From contig NZ_CP042819.1 of the NCBI RefSeq assembly GCF_008065155.1, positions 2,858,922 to 2,922,921 of the forward strand: a stretch of DNA of 64,000 nucleotides, written 5' to 3'. Positions 36,701 to 45,136 of the stretch are shown here, piece after piece. The stretch's first letter is position 1; each line of letters starts with the position of its first letter. The notes below the pieces were generated by a model. That model was given only the letters and a program-made list of their open reading frames with translations. It was not told the DNA's origin and made no database searches. Made by a program: the position numbers and the translations under genes. The stretch is from Octadecabacter sp. SW4 (GTDB taxonomy: Bacteria > Pseudomonadota > Alphaproteobacteria > Rhodobacterales > Rhodobacteraceae).

Positions 36701-37106
36701 AGGGTCCAGTCAGGCCGAGTTCCTGAAGCCGACCGTGATTACACTGGTTTATGGTCTTGGGTTCGGGATGGTGATCGTGCTGCTGGTCGTGCCTGCATTG
36801 ATGGCGATGCAGCAGGATATTCACAAACAGGTTCGCGCCGCCCGCCGTGCGCTGCGCAGTGGTGACGCGGGCGCCCGTTTACCTGCCGGAATCGCGGCCC
36901 TTGGGGCTGCCGCTTTGTTCGCCGTGCTGATGGCCCCCATGATCATCACCGGCGCGCCGCTGCCTGCCGTTGCCAGCGCGCTGCCCATGTTGAACGGCGG
37001 GACGGGCATTGCATTCGGGTTGTTCGCGGTCAGTGTCGCGATATGGGTGACGCTGGTTTATTTCGCCTCTGTCGCGCTGACCCTTGCCTTGCGCAAAACG
37101 GCCTAG
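33732..37106 (+). CDS. RND family efflux permease
   Basis: An 1124-residue inner membrane pump of the AcrB/HAE type with about twelve helices and two large periplasmic loops. Expected features include SVSVAWSGAGAEDVDAAIV near residue 52, the proton-relay helix FALIITLGIVVDDAIVVGEHA near residue 385 with two adjacent Asp, and IGMTGIIINDSIVLV in the second half. The C-terminus has extra hydrophobic segments beyond a normal AcrB. It forms an operon with the adaptor; no outer membrane channel gene is adjacent, so a TolC-type partner must be supplied from elsewhere. The substrate is unknown. Confidence 0.92.
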   Translation: MMGRADGLLSYFTRHRTAANLLLVVLLAAGIAAMPKMRAQFFPDVIIDSVSVSVAWSGAGAEDVDAAIVQVLEPALLSVDGVTASSARSSEGRASISLEFEPGYDMAQAAEDVQIAVDATGNLPDDSEDPVVRRGAWSDRVTDVVITGPVGTEQLGRFADELVTRLFAAGVTRATIRGVAAPSTVIEVPSLSLIQHDVTMSEIAAAIGQEVNADPAGDVSGASRVRTGVEKRAADEIAGIVLRTNADGSTLAVGDVARINVQGVDRERAYFVGNDPAITIRVDRSDKGDAIELQKRVEEVAAAMQATLPAGVTVELIRTRADYITDRLNILLENGALGLALVVGLLFLFLNARTAFWVAAGIPVAMFAAIALMYMAGLTINMISLFALIITLGIVVDDAIVVGEHADYRVRRLGEDPVEAAENAARRMFSPVFSATITTVIAFFGLVAIGGRFGDLISDIPFTVIVVLLASLVECFLILPNHMSHALAPSARGKWYDAPSRFVNRRFDWVRENLFRPMMAGVIRARYPVMAGVFVILASQVSLFIKGDVQWRFFNAPERGSVTGNFAMLPGATRDDTLAMMRELQRATNDLGAEYEAEYGINPIDYVIAEVGGNSGRGLSGADTKDADQLGAISIELIDADLRPYSSFAFVAALQDAVVQHPMAETVSFRSWGSGPGGDDIDIQLYGATAETLKSASEALKTALAQFPEVSAVEDTLAYDKEELILDLTPQGQALGFTIDGLGRVLRDRLNGIEAATYPDGPRSATIRVELPAGELTADFLERTQMRTATGDYVPLADIVSVDRRTGFSTVRRENGIMLISVNGDLTDDDADRAAEVTKQINETILPQIEQNFGVSTNLSGLSEQEDAFLNDARTGLIFVLTGIFLTLAWIFSSWTRPLVVMAIIPFGLIGTIYGHNLWGIPMSMFSIVGLIGMTGIIINDSIVLVTTIDDYAKTRGLIPAIIDGACDRLRPVLLTTLTTVLGLAPLLYEGSSQAEFLKPTVITLVYGLGFGMVIVLLVVPALMAMQQDIHKQVRAARRALRSGDAGARLPAGIAALGAAALFAVLMAPMIITGAPLPAVASALPMLNGGTGIAFGLFAVSVAIWVTLVYFASVALTLALRKTA

Positions 37107-37897
37107 CCGCGGGCAACGCAACCGCGAATATCAACGGCACTTCCCTGCGACAGCAGGGTGATGCGCACTTCGGATCGGTCAAGCGCGAATGCGCCGCCAT
37201 CCATGTGGATCATATCGGCCTGCGAGACGATCATGCCACCCTCGCGCGTCAGGCTTGGTTCCGAGACCCAGACTTCGTCGTCGCCCGCTTCGATGACGAC
37301 CGCATCCGCACCCGAATAGGGGATCCACGTGGTGATCTGCAAACCATCCTCAAGCGGTGCAATCGCACAGTTTACCGTGCCAATGCCTGCCTCGGCCTGC
37401 GTTTTCGGGCGATCCGCGAGAGCTGCGAGAATGGCCGTGTCGCGCGCACCGCTGACGGGCAGGGTCGCATCAAAATCAAATGACATCGGCACGCATATAT
37501 CCTGACACACACCGATCAGCACGCCACCCCGCAACCGGGCTGGCGCGCCAGCATCCGGCACCGTCAGTTCAACTGGAATGACCACATCTTTGTCATACCC
37601 GATGCTACGCAGGCCATTCTGATTCATCACGCCCGGGGTCGGCCAGTGAAACTGCGCAGTCGCGACGTTCTGCGACCCATCCCACTGAAATTGCGGCGGA
37701 ATACCCGCATCTCCGGGCGCACGCCAATAGGTTTTCCAGCCGGGCGCAAGGCTGATCCGCACCGCCGCCATATGCGTGCCGCGATCCGTGCGCCACCCGG
37801 GCAGGATTTCGAACGCCGCAACGCCATCTATCTGTTGGGCAAGGGCGGGCGCCGCAGATGAGACAAAGGCGGCAAGGATCAGGGCAAGGTGTTTCAT
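37103..37897 (-). CDS. DsbD N-terminal domain-type periplasmic protein
   Basis: A 264-residue exported protein (signal [20 protein letters not shown]) related to the N-terminal domain of the disulfide reductase DsbD, but without the membrane and thioredoxin domains. [18 protein letters not shown] and the redox-type pair in [10 protein letters not shown] (Cys separated by three residues) are typical of the alphaproteobacterial protein-disulfide reductase DsbD domain family. It may relay electrons to periplasmic proteins. The stop is shared with the convergent RND gene (CTAG), and it is divergent from yqgE. Confidence 0.85.
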   Translation of the reverse strand: MKHLALILAAFVSSAAPALAQQIDGVAAFEILPGWRTDRGTHMAAVRISLAPGWKTYWRAPGDAGIPPQFQWDGSQNVATAQFHWPTPGVMNQNGLRSIGYDKDVVIPVELTVPDAGAPARLRGGVLIGVCQDICVPMSFDFDATLPVSGARDTAILAALADRPKTQAEAGIGTVNCAIAPLEDGLQITTWIPYSGADAVVIEAGDDEVWVSEPSLTREGGMIVSQADMIHMDGGAFALDRSEVRITLLSQGSAVDIRGCVARG

Positions 37898-38001
37898 GGC
37901 GCCTTAGTCATGCAAAACCCACACGATGGAAAGTCACGTTTGGGCGAGAATGCTGTCACACGCCCCTTGCGCGTGGCCGCCCTGCACCACATCTTGATCG
38001 T

Positions 38002-38570
38002 ATGGAACCCGTTACCGATACCCTTACCGGTCAGTTGTTGATTGCCATGCCCGGCATGGGCGATCCACGTTTCGCCCGCAGCGTGATCTATGTCTGCGCC
38101 CATTCCGATGATGGCGCGATGGGGTTGATCGTGAACAAACCCGCCCCCGATGTCCGGTTCGCCGACCTGTTGGCGCAATTGGAGATCCCCACCGGCGAAG
38201 GCCTGCGCGACATTCGCGTGCATTTTGGTGGCCCCGTGGAAAACGAGCGCGGATTCGTGCTGCATTCGGGGATTATCAATCGGGGGCCGGCACGCTGGAG
38301 GTGGACGATGCGATCAGCATGACGGCGACGCAGGATATCCTGGAAGACATCGCCGCGGGCAACGGCCCGGAACGGTCACTGCTGGCGCTTGGGTATTCCG
38401 GCTGGGGACCGGGGCAGCTTGAAGCCGAAATCGCCCAAAATGGCTGGCTGACCGCCACCGCCCCTGCCGATATCCTGTTCGGGCGCGCGAATGAACACAA
38501 ATGGAGCGCGGCGCTCAAGGTGCTGGGAATTGATCCGTTGCTGCTATCGGCCGAGGCTGGAAACGCCTAG
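38002..38570 (+). pseudogene. yqgE: YqgE/AlgH family protein, broken by a -1 frameshift
   Basis: A UPF0301 (YqgE/AlgH) protein of unknown molecular function. The first part ([50 protein letters not shown]) ends at GGGG 38268-38271; the rest ([46 protein letters not shown]) continues one frame over. One added G restores [17 protein letters not shown] and a protein of 189 residues. A five-G run only ten bases downstream (38282-38286) is intact. The stop overlaps the stop of convergent tsaC in a shared CTAG. Confidence 0.88.
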
Positions 38571-39516
38571 TCGCGCGGGGCGGCCGCGCGCGCCAGCCGA
38601 TCATTGATCGCCGCGCCCAGCCCGTGGGTCGGAATCGGCGACACCGCAATCCGCGCCGCGCCCATCGCATCAAGGTCATGCAGCATCGCAAACAGATTTG
38701 CTGCCGCTTCGACGAGATCACCGCTGTGTGACAGGTTCAGCGGCGCATCGACGGGGCCGAACCCCAACAAGACCTCGTCGTTGTGGATATCGGTCGCGTT
38801 CAGGCGCAAAAGCCCGCGTGGCGCGTAATGCGACTCCATCTGCCCGGGGGCTGTCAGCGCGCCCCCCTCTGGTCCGTCGGCCAATTCGCGCCCAAGACAG
38901 GCCGCGATCGCTTCACGCGGGAGGCCGCCTGCGCGCAACAGGACCGGCGCGCCATCCCAGCCCACGATCGTGGATTCCACGCCAACTCCACACGTCCCAC
39001 CATCGACGACCGCATCAATGCGCCCGTTCAGCCCTGCCAGAACGTGGCGCGCCGATGTCGGGCTGATGCGCCCTGATGGATTGGCGGACGGGGCGGCCAC
39101 CGGTCCATCAAATGCGTGCAAAAGAGCTTGGGCGACCGGATGATCAGGCACCCGCACCGCCAAAGTTTTCAACCCCGCCGTGACCAGCGGCGCGATCCCC
39201 GCATCTGCGCGGATCGGCAACACCAACGTCAACGCCCCGGGCCAAAACGCCTGCGCCAGCGCGCGCGCATCATGGGAAAATTCGCATAGGGTTTCGGCCA
39301 TTTCCAGATCTGCCACATGCACGATCAAGGGGTTAAAGGCAGGGCGGTCCTTGGCCGCGAATATCCCGGCGACGGCGCGATCATTTCGCGCATCTGCCCC
39401 AGACCATAGACCGTTTCCGTGGGGAAGGCGACCAAACCACCGGCACGCAACACTTTGGCCGCCGCAGCGAGTCCTGCGGGGTCTGACGCAAGGATATCGG
39501 TTTCTTTCAAAGTCAT
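38567..39516 (-). pseudogene. tsaC: L-threonylcarbamoyladenylate synthase (Sua5 type), broken by a -1 frameshift
   Basis: A Sua5/YciO/YrdC protein that makes threonylcarbamoyl-AMP for the universal t6A37 tRNA modification. The N-terminal piece (MTLKETDILASDPAG; AFPTETVYGLG) and the rest (IVHVADLEMAETL, FWPGALTLVLP, APSANPSGRISPT, then the Sua5 C-terminal domain from about residue 200) lie in different frames. Restoring one C at CCCC 39397-39400 yields GLGADARNDRAVAGIF and a protein of 316 residues. The gene is essential or nearly so in most bacteria, which argues for a sequence error. Confidence 0.9.
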
Positions 39517-39629
39517 GACGCTGCGTTCAGGTTGCGGGACGGGCGGGCTGGCGTAACTTTGCCCTATTGCAAACCTCATAGCGGCGCCCGTCGGGATTTC
39601 CAAGCTGCGCGAATGTGTCGGAGTATATC

Positions 39630-41324
39630 ATGGCTTATCAATCCCCCATCACCGATCTGCGTTTTTTGATGGATCACGTGGTTGGCTTTGATGCTGTCGC
39701 CGCGACCGAACGTTACGCCGAAGCAACGCCCGACATGGTCGATGCCATCCTGACCGAAGCCGCCAAGATGAGCGACGAGGTTCTTGCCCCCCTGCAACGC
39801 AACGGCGACTTGCACCCCGCCGTGCTGGAAAACGGCGTTGTGCGCACCTCGCCCGGGTTCGCCGATGGCTACCGCGCGATTGCGACTGGTGGCTGGATCG
39901 GCATGTCCGCTGATCCGGAAAACGGCGGCATGGGCCTGCCGATGAGCCTGACAACGGCCGTGAACGACATGATGTCGGGCGCCTGTCTGTCGCTGCAACT
40001 GAACCCGCTGATGTGCCAGGGCCAGATCGAAGCGCTGGAACATCACGCCAGCGACGAAATCAAGGCGCTTTACCTGCCCAGGCTGATCAGCGGCGAATGG
40101 TGCGGCACAATGAACCTGACCGAACCGCAGGCTGGCAGCGATGTGGGCGCACTGCGCTCCAAGGCTACGCCGAATGGGAACGGCAGCTATGCGATCAGCG
40201 GCCAGAAGATTTACATCAGCTGGGGCGACAACGACTTTACCGAAAACGTCTGCCATCTGGTGCTGGCCCGCCTGCCCGACGGCGTGCCCGGCACCAAGGG
40301 GATCAGCCTGTTCATGGTGCCGAAATTCATCCCCGATGCCGATGGCAATCCGGGCGAGCGCAACAGCCTGCGTGTGGTCAGCCTGGAACACAAGCTGGGC
40401 CTGCACGGATCGCCTACCGCCGTGATGGAATATGATGGTGCAACGGGCTGGCTGGTCGGGCCGGAACACGGCGGCATGGCCGCAATGTTTACGATGATGA
40501 ACAACGCCCGCCTTGGGGTCGGCGTGCAGGGGATCGGTGTAGCCGAGGGGGCATATCAGCACGCGCTGGCCTATGCGCAGGACCGCAAACAGGGCCGCGC
40601 AGGCGGCACCGGTGCAATTATCGAACACGCTGATGTGCGCCGGATGCTGGCGACAATGAAGGCTGACACCTTTGCAGCCCGTGCCATCGCGATGGCCTGT
40701 GCCGTGGCGATTGATTTGTCCGACGATCCCGCATGGCAGGCGCGCGCAGCATTTCTGACGCCCATCGCCAAGGCATTCGGCACCGACACCGGCATTGCCG
40801 TCGCAGAAACCGGTGTGCAGGTGCATGGCGGCATGGGCTTCATCGAGGAAACTGGGGCCGCGCAATATGCCCGAGATGTCCGTGTTACCGCAATCTACGA
40901 GGGCACCAACGGCATTCAGGCGATGGACCTTGTCGCGCGCAAGATGATGGACGGGGGCGATGCGGCCTCGGCCCTTCTGGATGAAATAGAGGCCGGATCG
41001 GAAGCCGCCAAGGCAGCCCACCCCGCTTTGGCAGACGCCGTCTGGCAAGCGGCGGAAACCCTGCGCGAAACGACTGAATGGCTGACAGCGCAGGACGATC
41101 TGAACGACCGTTTCGCGGGGGCCGTGCCGTATTTGCGCGCCTTTGCGCGGGTGTTGGGCGGGCATTACCACCTGGCCGCCGCCATGACCGGTGACGCGCG
41201 CCGCGCCCGCCTTGCCACGTTTTATATTGAACGTCTGTTGCCGGAACACACCGGCCTGCTGGCCCACGTGCGCCAAGGGGCGGACACGCTGCTGGCGATC
41301 ACACCGGACGATCTTGTCGCGTGA
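39630..41324 (+). CDS. Acyl-CoA dehydrogenase, DmdC-like
   Basis: A 564-residue FAD acyl-CoA dehydrogenase of the long form with a C-terminal extension, the class that includes 3-methylmercaptopropionyl-CoA dehydrogenase (DmdC) of the DMSP demethylation route in roseobacters. Hallmarks are CLSLQLNPLMCQGQIEALE, TMNLTEPQAGSDVGALRSK, GVQVHGGMGFIEE and YARDVRVTAIYEGTNGIQ with the catalytic Glu. GGAG at 39620-39623 sets the start at 39630. It is followed immediately by an MBL hydrolase gene (4-base overlap). No crotonase (DmdD) gene is adjacent, so substrate assignment stays open. Confidence 0.88.
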   Translation: MAYQSPITDLRFLMDHVVGFDAVAATERYAEATPDMVDAILTEAAKMSDEVLAPLQRNGDLHPAVLENGVVRTSPGFADGYRAIATGGWIGMSADPENGGMGLPMSLTTAVNDMMSGACLSLQLNPLMCQGQIEALEHHASDEIKALYLPRLISGEWCGTMNLTEPQAGSDVGALRSKATPNGNGSYAISGQKIYISWGDNDFTENVCHLVLARLPDGVPGTKGISLFMVPKFIPDADGNPGERNSLRVVSLEHKLGLHGSPTAVMEYDGATGWLVGPEHGGMAAMFTMMNNARLGVGVQGIGVAEGAYQHALAYAQDRKQGRAGGTGAIIEHADVRRMLATMKADTFAARAIAMACAVAIDLSDDPAWQARAAFLTPIAKAFGTDTGIAVAETGVQVHGGMGFIEETGAAQYARDVRVTAIYEGTNGIQAMDLVARKMMDGGDAASALLDEIEAGSEAAKAAHPALADAVWQAAETLRETTEWLTAQDDLNDRFAGAVPYLRAFARVLGGHYHLAAAMTGDARRARLATFYIERLLPEHTGLLAHVRQGADTLLAITPDDLVA

Positions 41325-42333
41325 TCAAATACCCGTGGAATGACCCACCCGCCGAAGGGCAGGCAACCGAAGTAGCGAAAGGCATCCTTTGGATGCGCTT
41401 GCCTCTGCCGATGGCGCTGGATCATGTGAATGTCTATGCGCTTGATGATGGGGACGGCTGGACGGTGATTGACACCGGTTTTGCCTCGAAACGTACCCGC
41501 GCGATCTGGCAAGTGCTGCTTGACGGGCCGCTGGCGGGCAAACCTGTGACCCGCGTTGTGATTACCCATCATCACCCCGATCACGTGGGGCTTGCCGGTT
41601 GGTTCGCGGATCAGGGCGCCGAACTGGTCATGCCGCGCACGCCCTACCTGATGGCGCGCATGCTGACGCTGGACGAACAACCCGCCTACCCCGCACGTAC
41701 CCTGGACTTTTATCGCCGCGCAGGAATGGACCAGGACATTCTCGCCCAGCGGCTGGCCGAGCGTCCGTTCAACTTTGCCGATTGCGTGGCCCCTTGCCTT
41801 TGGGTTTCACCCGTCTGCAAGAAGGCGGCACGCTCACGATGGGCGGGCGAGATTGGGACATTCACATGGGTAACGGCCATGCGCCCGAACACGCGACATT
41901 CTGGAGCGATGATCTGGTGATTGGCGGCGATCAACTTCTGCCTTCGATCAGCCCCAATATCGGCGTTTACCCGACCGAACCCGAGGCCGACCCCTTGGCC
42001 GAATGGCTCGAGGCCTGCGAAAGACTGGTGCAATTCGCCACGCCCGAGCAACTGGTGCTGGGCGGACACAAATTACCCTTTACCGGCCTGCCCACGCGGA
42101 TGCGGCAGCTGATTGACAATCACCACGGTGCGTTGGACCGGCTGATCACCCATATCGTCACACCGCAGCGGGCGGGCGATTGTTTCGCACCGCTGTTCAA
42201 GCGCAGCGTCTGCGCGGCCGAATATGGGCTGGCCCTTGTGGAGTCGCTGGCGCACCTGAACCACCTGCATCAGGCCGGGCGCGCCATGCGAACCCTTGGT
42301 GATGACGGGGCATACTGGTTTCAGGCACGATAA
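41321..42333 (+). pseudogene. MBL-fold metallo-hydrolase, broken by a -1 frameshift
   Basis: A metallo-beta-lactamase fold hydrolase of about 337 residues when repaired. The first part carries the metal motif VVITHHHPDHVGLAGW near residue 85; the second carries GHAPEHATFW, DDLVIGGDQLLPSISPNIGVYP and LVLGGHKLPF. The halves join if one C is added at CCCC 41790-41793, giving FADCVAPLPLGFTRLQEGG. The start overlaps the acyl-CoA dehydrogenase stop by four bases, so both are one operon. The substrate is not known; thioesterase or glyoxalase II-like activity is possible in this subfamily. Confidence 0.88.
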
Positions 42334-42367
42334 TCGGGCGTTAGACTTGCGCCCCTAGTCTGGCGCA

Positions 42368-43010
42368 ATGACATTCGCCCGATACTATCAGCGTGATCGC
42401 CCCGCGCCCCCTGATCTGCGCCGTGCAGACCTGCTTGGGATGCTCAGCCGCGCGCTCGACATCACCGAAGGACAGCCCGAGGGGCATTGTATTCGCTGCG
42501 CTTATATCGGCACGCGCCTGGGCCAGTATATCGGTATCACCGGCGGCGAACTGGCGGACCTGACGTCGCAATGGCCGAACTGGGCGCGAACCCAGCTTTT
42601 TGGGTCAGCCTATCGCGGCCCGATATTGCCGATATCGTGTTCACTTTGCCGCCGGCCAGCCAAAGCGCCCCCGTAACCGAGGATTATCTCGATGACATCG
42701 CCCGCGCCTTTGCCGCCGAGATTGACGCCAAAAGCCCGTTCACTGCGGGTTACGGCGCGCGCATCACGAACGGCTGGATGGCAAAGGTTACCCCTATGGG
42801 TTGCGGGGCGATCAAATCTGCCTTGAAACGCGCATTCTGACCACGGCAGACGTGTTTGATGCACTGTCAGCCGAACGCCCCTATCGCACGGCGATGCCGC
42901 TGGCCAAGGTGTTTGAGACCATAGAGGGGGATATCGGCAGCGCCTTTGACGAGGTTTGCGTGGTTGCCCTGCAACAAGGGCTTGCGCGGCCGAATGCGCG
43001 CACGGCCTAA
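42368..43010 (+). pseudogene. HD-GYP domain protein remnant with two internal deletions
   Basis: Three pieces of one HD-GYP phosphohydrolase gene are recognisable in three frames: an N-terminal HD-like piece (MTFARYYQRDRPAPPDLRR to GELADL, 42368 to about 42565), a middle piece (MAELGANPAFWVSLSRPDI to KSPFTAG, about 42571-42750), and a C-terminal piece (HHERLDGKGYPYG, then TTADVFDALSAERPYRTAMP, about 42764-43010). Intact relatives have long stretches between these, including the HD metal motif itself. It therefore cannot make an active cyclic-di-GMP phosphodiesterase. Its final stop still overlaps the convergent DUF6356 stop (CTAA, 43007-43010). Confidence 0.8.
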
Positions 43011-43252
43011 TGGGCGTGGCGGTTTTCGATCCGTGCGTGCAGGCGTTTCAGGATACGGCTGGCAGTTGTTTCGCACAAAGCCGGTATGAACGCATGAACC
43101 AAGGCTGCACCGGCCGCTGTCGCAAGCCAGAACGCAAACGTGAAGGCAAAACGCATATGCTGCAGATAGGTTTCATCGACGGATGCGGGATGATCCATAA
43201 ACAGGCTCGCAAATACGGTGCTGCGGTCGGGGGTTTGGCTGCTATCTGACAT
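43007..43252 (-). CDS. DUF6356 family small membrane protein
   Basis: An 81-residue protein with a short acidic N-terminus, the motif FMDHPASVDETYLQHMRFAF and one membrane helix (TFAFWLATAAGAALVHAFIPAL, about residues 38-60), followed by a basic His-rich end. This matches the DUF6356 family of small alphaproteobacterial membrane proteins, without known function. It is divergent from the Lrp-type regulator gene, and both starts flank a region of inverted repeats. Confidence 0.75.
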   Translation of the reverse strand: MSDSSQTPDRSTVFASLFMDHPASVDETYLQHMRFAFTFAFWLATAAGAALVHAFIPALCETTASRILKRLHARIENRHAH

Positions 43253-43303
43253 GGGTGCTCCTGTTGGTTTCGATGACCCTAGCCCAAGCGACACCCACTG
43301 CGG

Positions 43304-43350
43304 TCCCAAATATGATTGCTATTTCACTACATATTGGGACATTATCCCAA
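43304..43350. promoter_or_regulatory. Likely operator of the Lrp-type regulator
   Basis: Three copies of a TCCCAA/TTGGGA half-site occur in 47 bases: TCCCAAATATG (43304-43314), CATATTGGGA (43330-43339) and TCCCAA (43345-43350). The first and second form a long imperfect inverted repeat, the second and third a tight one (TTGGGA, 5 bases, TCCCAA). The last half-site abuts the ATG at 43352, so binding would cover the ribosome site and promoter. Autoregulation is the simplest reading. Confidence 0.6.
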
Positions 43351-43351
43351 C

Positions 43352-43813
43352 ATGACCCAGAAAATCGACAGCATAGACACAAAAATACTCGGCTTGCTGC
43401 AACGGGACGCCACCCTAAGCGTGGACGAGATCAGCGATAGGGCTGGCCTGTCGCGCAATGCCTGCTGGCGGCGCATCAAGGTGATGGAGCAGGCAGGCAT
43501 TATTGCGGCACGCGTGGCCTTACTTGATGCGGTCAAGATCGGTTGCCCCCTGCACGTGCTGGTGATGATCCGCACCCACAGCCACGACGCAAACTGGCTT
43601 GATACCTTTCACCGCACGGTGCGGGCTATGCCGGAAGTGGTCAGCGCTTACCGGATGACCGGCGATCTGGACTACGTCTTGCGGGTGCGTGTCGCCGATG
43701 TGCCGGCCTATGATGCCTTCTATAAACGCCTTACATCACGGATTTCTTTATCGGATGTGTCCGCAAGTTTCGTTATGGAGGAAATAAAGGAAACGACCGC
43801 CCTGCCGCTTTGA
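43352..43813 (+). CDS. Lrp/AsnC family transcriptional regulator
   Basis: A 153-residue Lrp/AsnC regulator with an N-terminal helix-turn-helix (IDSIDTKILGLLQRDATLS, LSRNACWRRIKVMEQAGII, residues 5-52) and a C-terminal RAM ligand-binding domain (residues 60-150; YRMTGDLDYVLRVRVADV). The N-terminal extension to an earlier ATG at 43316 was rejected because it would run through the inverted repeats. It is divergent from DUF6356 and 15 bases upstream of the DUF6173 gene. The effector amino acid is unknown. Confidence 0.92.
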   Translation: MTQKIDSIDTKILGLLQRDATLSVDEISDRAGLSRNACWRRIKVMEQAGIIAARVALLDAVKIGCPLHVLVMIRTHSHDANWLDTFHRTVRAMPEVVSAYRMTGDLDYVLRVRVADVPAYDAFYKRLTSRISLSDVSASFVMEEIKETTALPL

Positions 43814-43828
43814 CACGAAAGGACCACA

Positions 43829-44305
43829 ATGGACGACGTCATCGCCACCGCTGCCGAAGCCGCCGAAAACGACGCCCTGCCCCGGGTGCACGAGGTTCAC
43901 ACCGACCCGGACAAATGCGCACCCAGCGTTGAAGACATGCCCGCCTCAATCAAGAAACCGACGGCGGCCAAAAGTGCGGCGCAATGGGCCTATGAGCGGT
44001 TGATTATCTACATCAAGAATTTCGAAGAACAGCTGGATGCGCAGCATGAAATCGCGATGGGATTCACCGGTGGCGATGCGGGCGTGATCCGTATTGAAGG
44101 CATGGGGTTTTTCGACCCCGACATTGTCACCTTTTACGGCAGCGACCCCACCGGCGTAAAAACGCAACTGATCCAGCACGTCAGCCAGTTGAACGTGATG
44201 CTGCGCGCCCTCCCCAAACATGTGGATCGGGCCGAGCCAAACAGGATCGGCTTTCGTCTGGCGCATGACCTCGACAAATCGGCGCAAGATGCAGGTGAAG
44301 CGTGA
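43829..44305 (+). CDS. DUF6173 family protein
   Basis: A 158-residue soluble protein that fits the DUF6173 family. Conserved parts are AAQWAYERLIIYIKNFEEQLD near residue 50, IRIEGMGFFDPDIVTFYG near 87 and IGFRLAHDL near 143. The first 40 residues are acidic and probably disordered. It follows the Lrp regulator by 15 bases and has AAAGGA before its ATG, so it may be co-transcribed. The function is unknown. Confidence 0.8.
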   Translation: MDDVIATAAEAAENDALPRVHEVHTDPDKCAPSVEDMPASIKKPTAAKSAAQWAYERLIIYIKNFEEQLDAQHEIAMGFTGGDAGVIRIEGMGFFDPDIVTFYGSDPTGVKTQLIQHVSQLNVMLRALPKHVDRAEPNRIGFRLAHDLDKSAQDAGEA

Positions 44306-44359
44306 CAGCCCCGTCTGAATCGTCTATTTGAACGCAGGCATTTACAAAGGAACGGCACG

Positions 44360-44494
44360 ATGGCTGAACACAAGCACGGCGAAATGGATATCTCGGTTCA
44401 GGAGAAAACCTTTGACGGTTTCGTCAAAATGGTGACGCGCACGATGATTGCGATCGTTTTTCTGTTGATTTTCATTTACTTGGTAAATGGCTAA
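44360..44494 (+). CDS. aa3-type cytochrome c oxidase subunit IV
   Basis: A 44-residue protein, MAEHKHGEMDIS to IYLVNG, with one C-terminal membrane helix (about residues 25-42). It matches the small bacterial aa3-type cytochrome oxidase subunit IV family, which sits at the edge of the oxidase complex and is not needed for catalysis. It stands apart from any large oxidase subunit genes, which is usual for this subunit in Rhodobacteraceae. AAAGGA lies nine bases before the ATG. Confidence 0.85.
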   Translation: MAEHKHGEMDISVQEKTFDGFVKMVTRTMIAIVFLLIFIYLVNG

Positions 44495-44521
44495 TTCTTT
44501 ACTTTTGTTGGGGGAAACCTA

Positions 44522-45136
44522 ATGCGGCGTTATCTTATTGTATTGTTTTTCCCTCTTTTGCTGGCCGCCTGCGTCGGTGAGTCCGTTTGGGCGCCCGATG
44601 AGCTTATGGAGCGCAACGTCTATCGCAAACCCGGGCCAGCAACCCTGACCCTGATCACAATGAAAAACACCGGGACAGGCAATGGCGCACACACCGCTGT
44701 GATGATCAATGCTAGCCAGCGTGTGCTTTGGGACCCGGCCGGAACCTTTGCCCATCCCTCCATTCCCGAACGCAACGATGTGATCTTTGGCGTGACGCCG
44801 CGGATCGAACAGTTCTACTTGTCCTATCATTCGCGCGTGACCTATTACACGGTCCAGCAAACCATCGAAGTGTCGCCCGAAGTTGCTGAAATGGCCTTGC
44901 GTGCCGTGATGGCATATGGTGCCGTGCCCAAGGCAAACTGCACGCGTGCAACAGCAAAAATCCTGCGCGAACTGCCCGGTTTCGAAGATTTTACCGTGTC
45001 GTTCTTCCCCAACAACCTGCACGATCAGTTTGCTGAACTTCCCGGTGTTGTCACAACCGAATATCGCGAAGACGATGCCGATGACAAATCCTTCGCCGCC
45101 GCCGAAATCGACGCTGCTATCAGAGCTGGCCAGTAA
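44522..45136 (+). CDS. Hypothetical lipoprotein
   Basis: A 204-residue predicted lipoprotein with signal MRRYLIVLFFPLLLAAC (lipobox LAAC, Cys 17). The mature domain contains NTGTGNGAHTAVMINASQRVLWDPAGTF and a conserved-looking KANCTRATAKILRELPGF block, similar to uncharacterised roseobacter proteins; an NlpC/P60-like or other peptidase fold is possible (His in GAHTAV and Cys in KANC could pair), but this is a guess. It overlaps the convergent azlD gene by 17 bases. Confidence 0.75.
   Translation: MRRYLIVLFFPLLLAACVGESVWAPDELMERNVYRKPGPATLTLITMKNTGTGNGAHTAVMINASQRVLWDPAGTFAHPSIPERNDVIFGVTPRIEQFYLSYHSRVTYYTVQQTIEVSPEVAEMALRAVMAYGAVPKANCTRATAKILRELPGFEDFTVSFFPNNLHDQFAELPGVVTTEYREDDADDKSFAAAEIDAAIRAGQ

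Noticed and set aside
42368..43010. Three separate small genes in the HD-GYP region.
   Set aside because: The pieces are collinear with one HD-GYP protein, so a single broken gene is a better reading.
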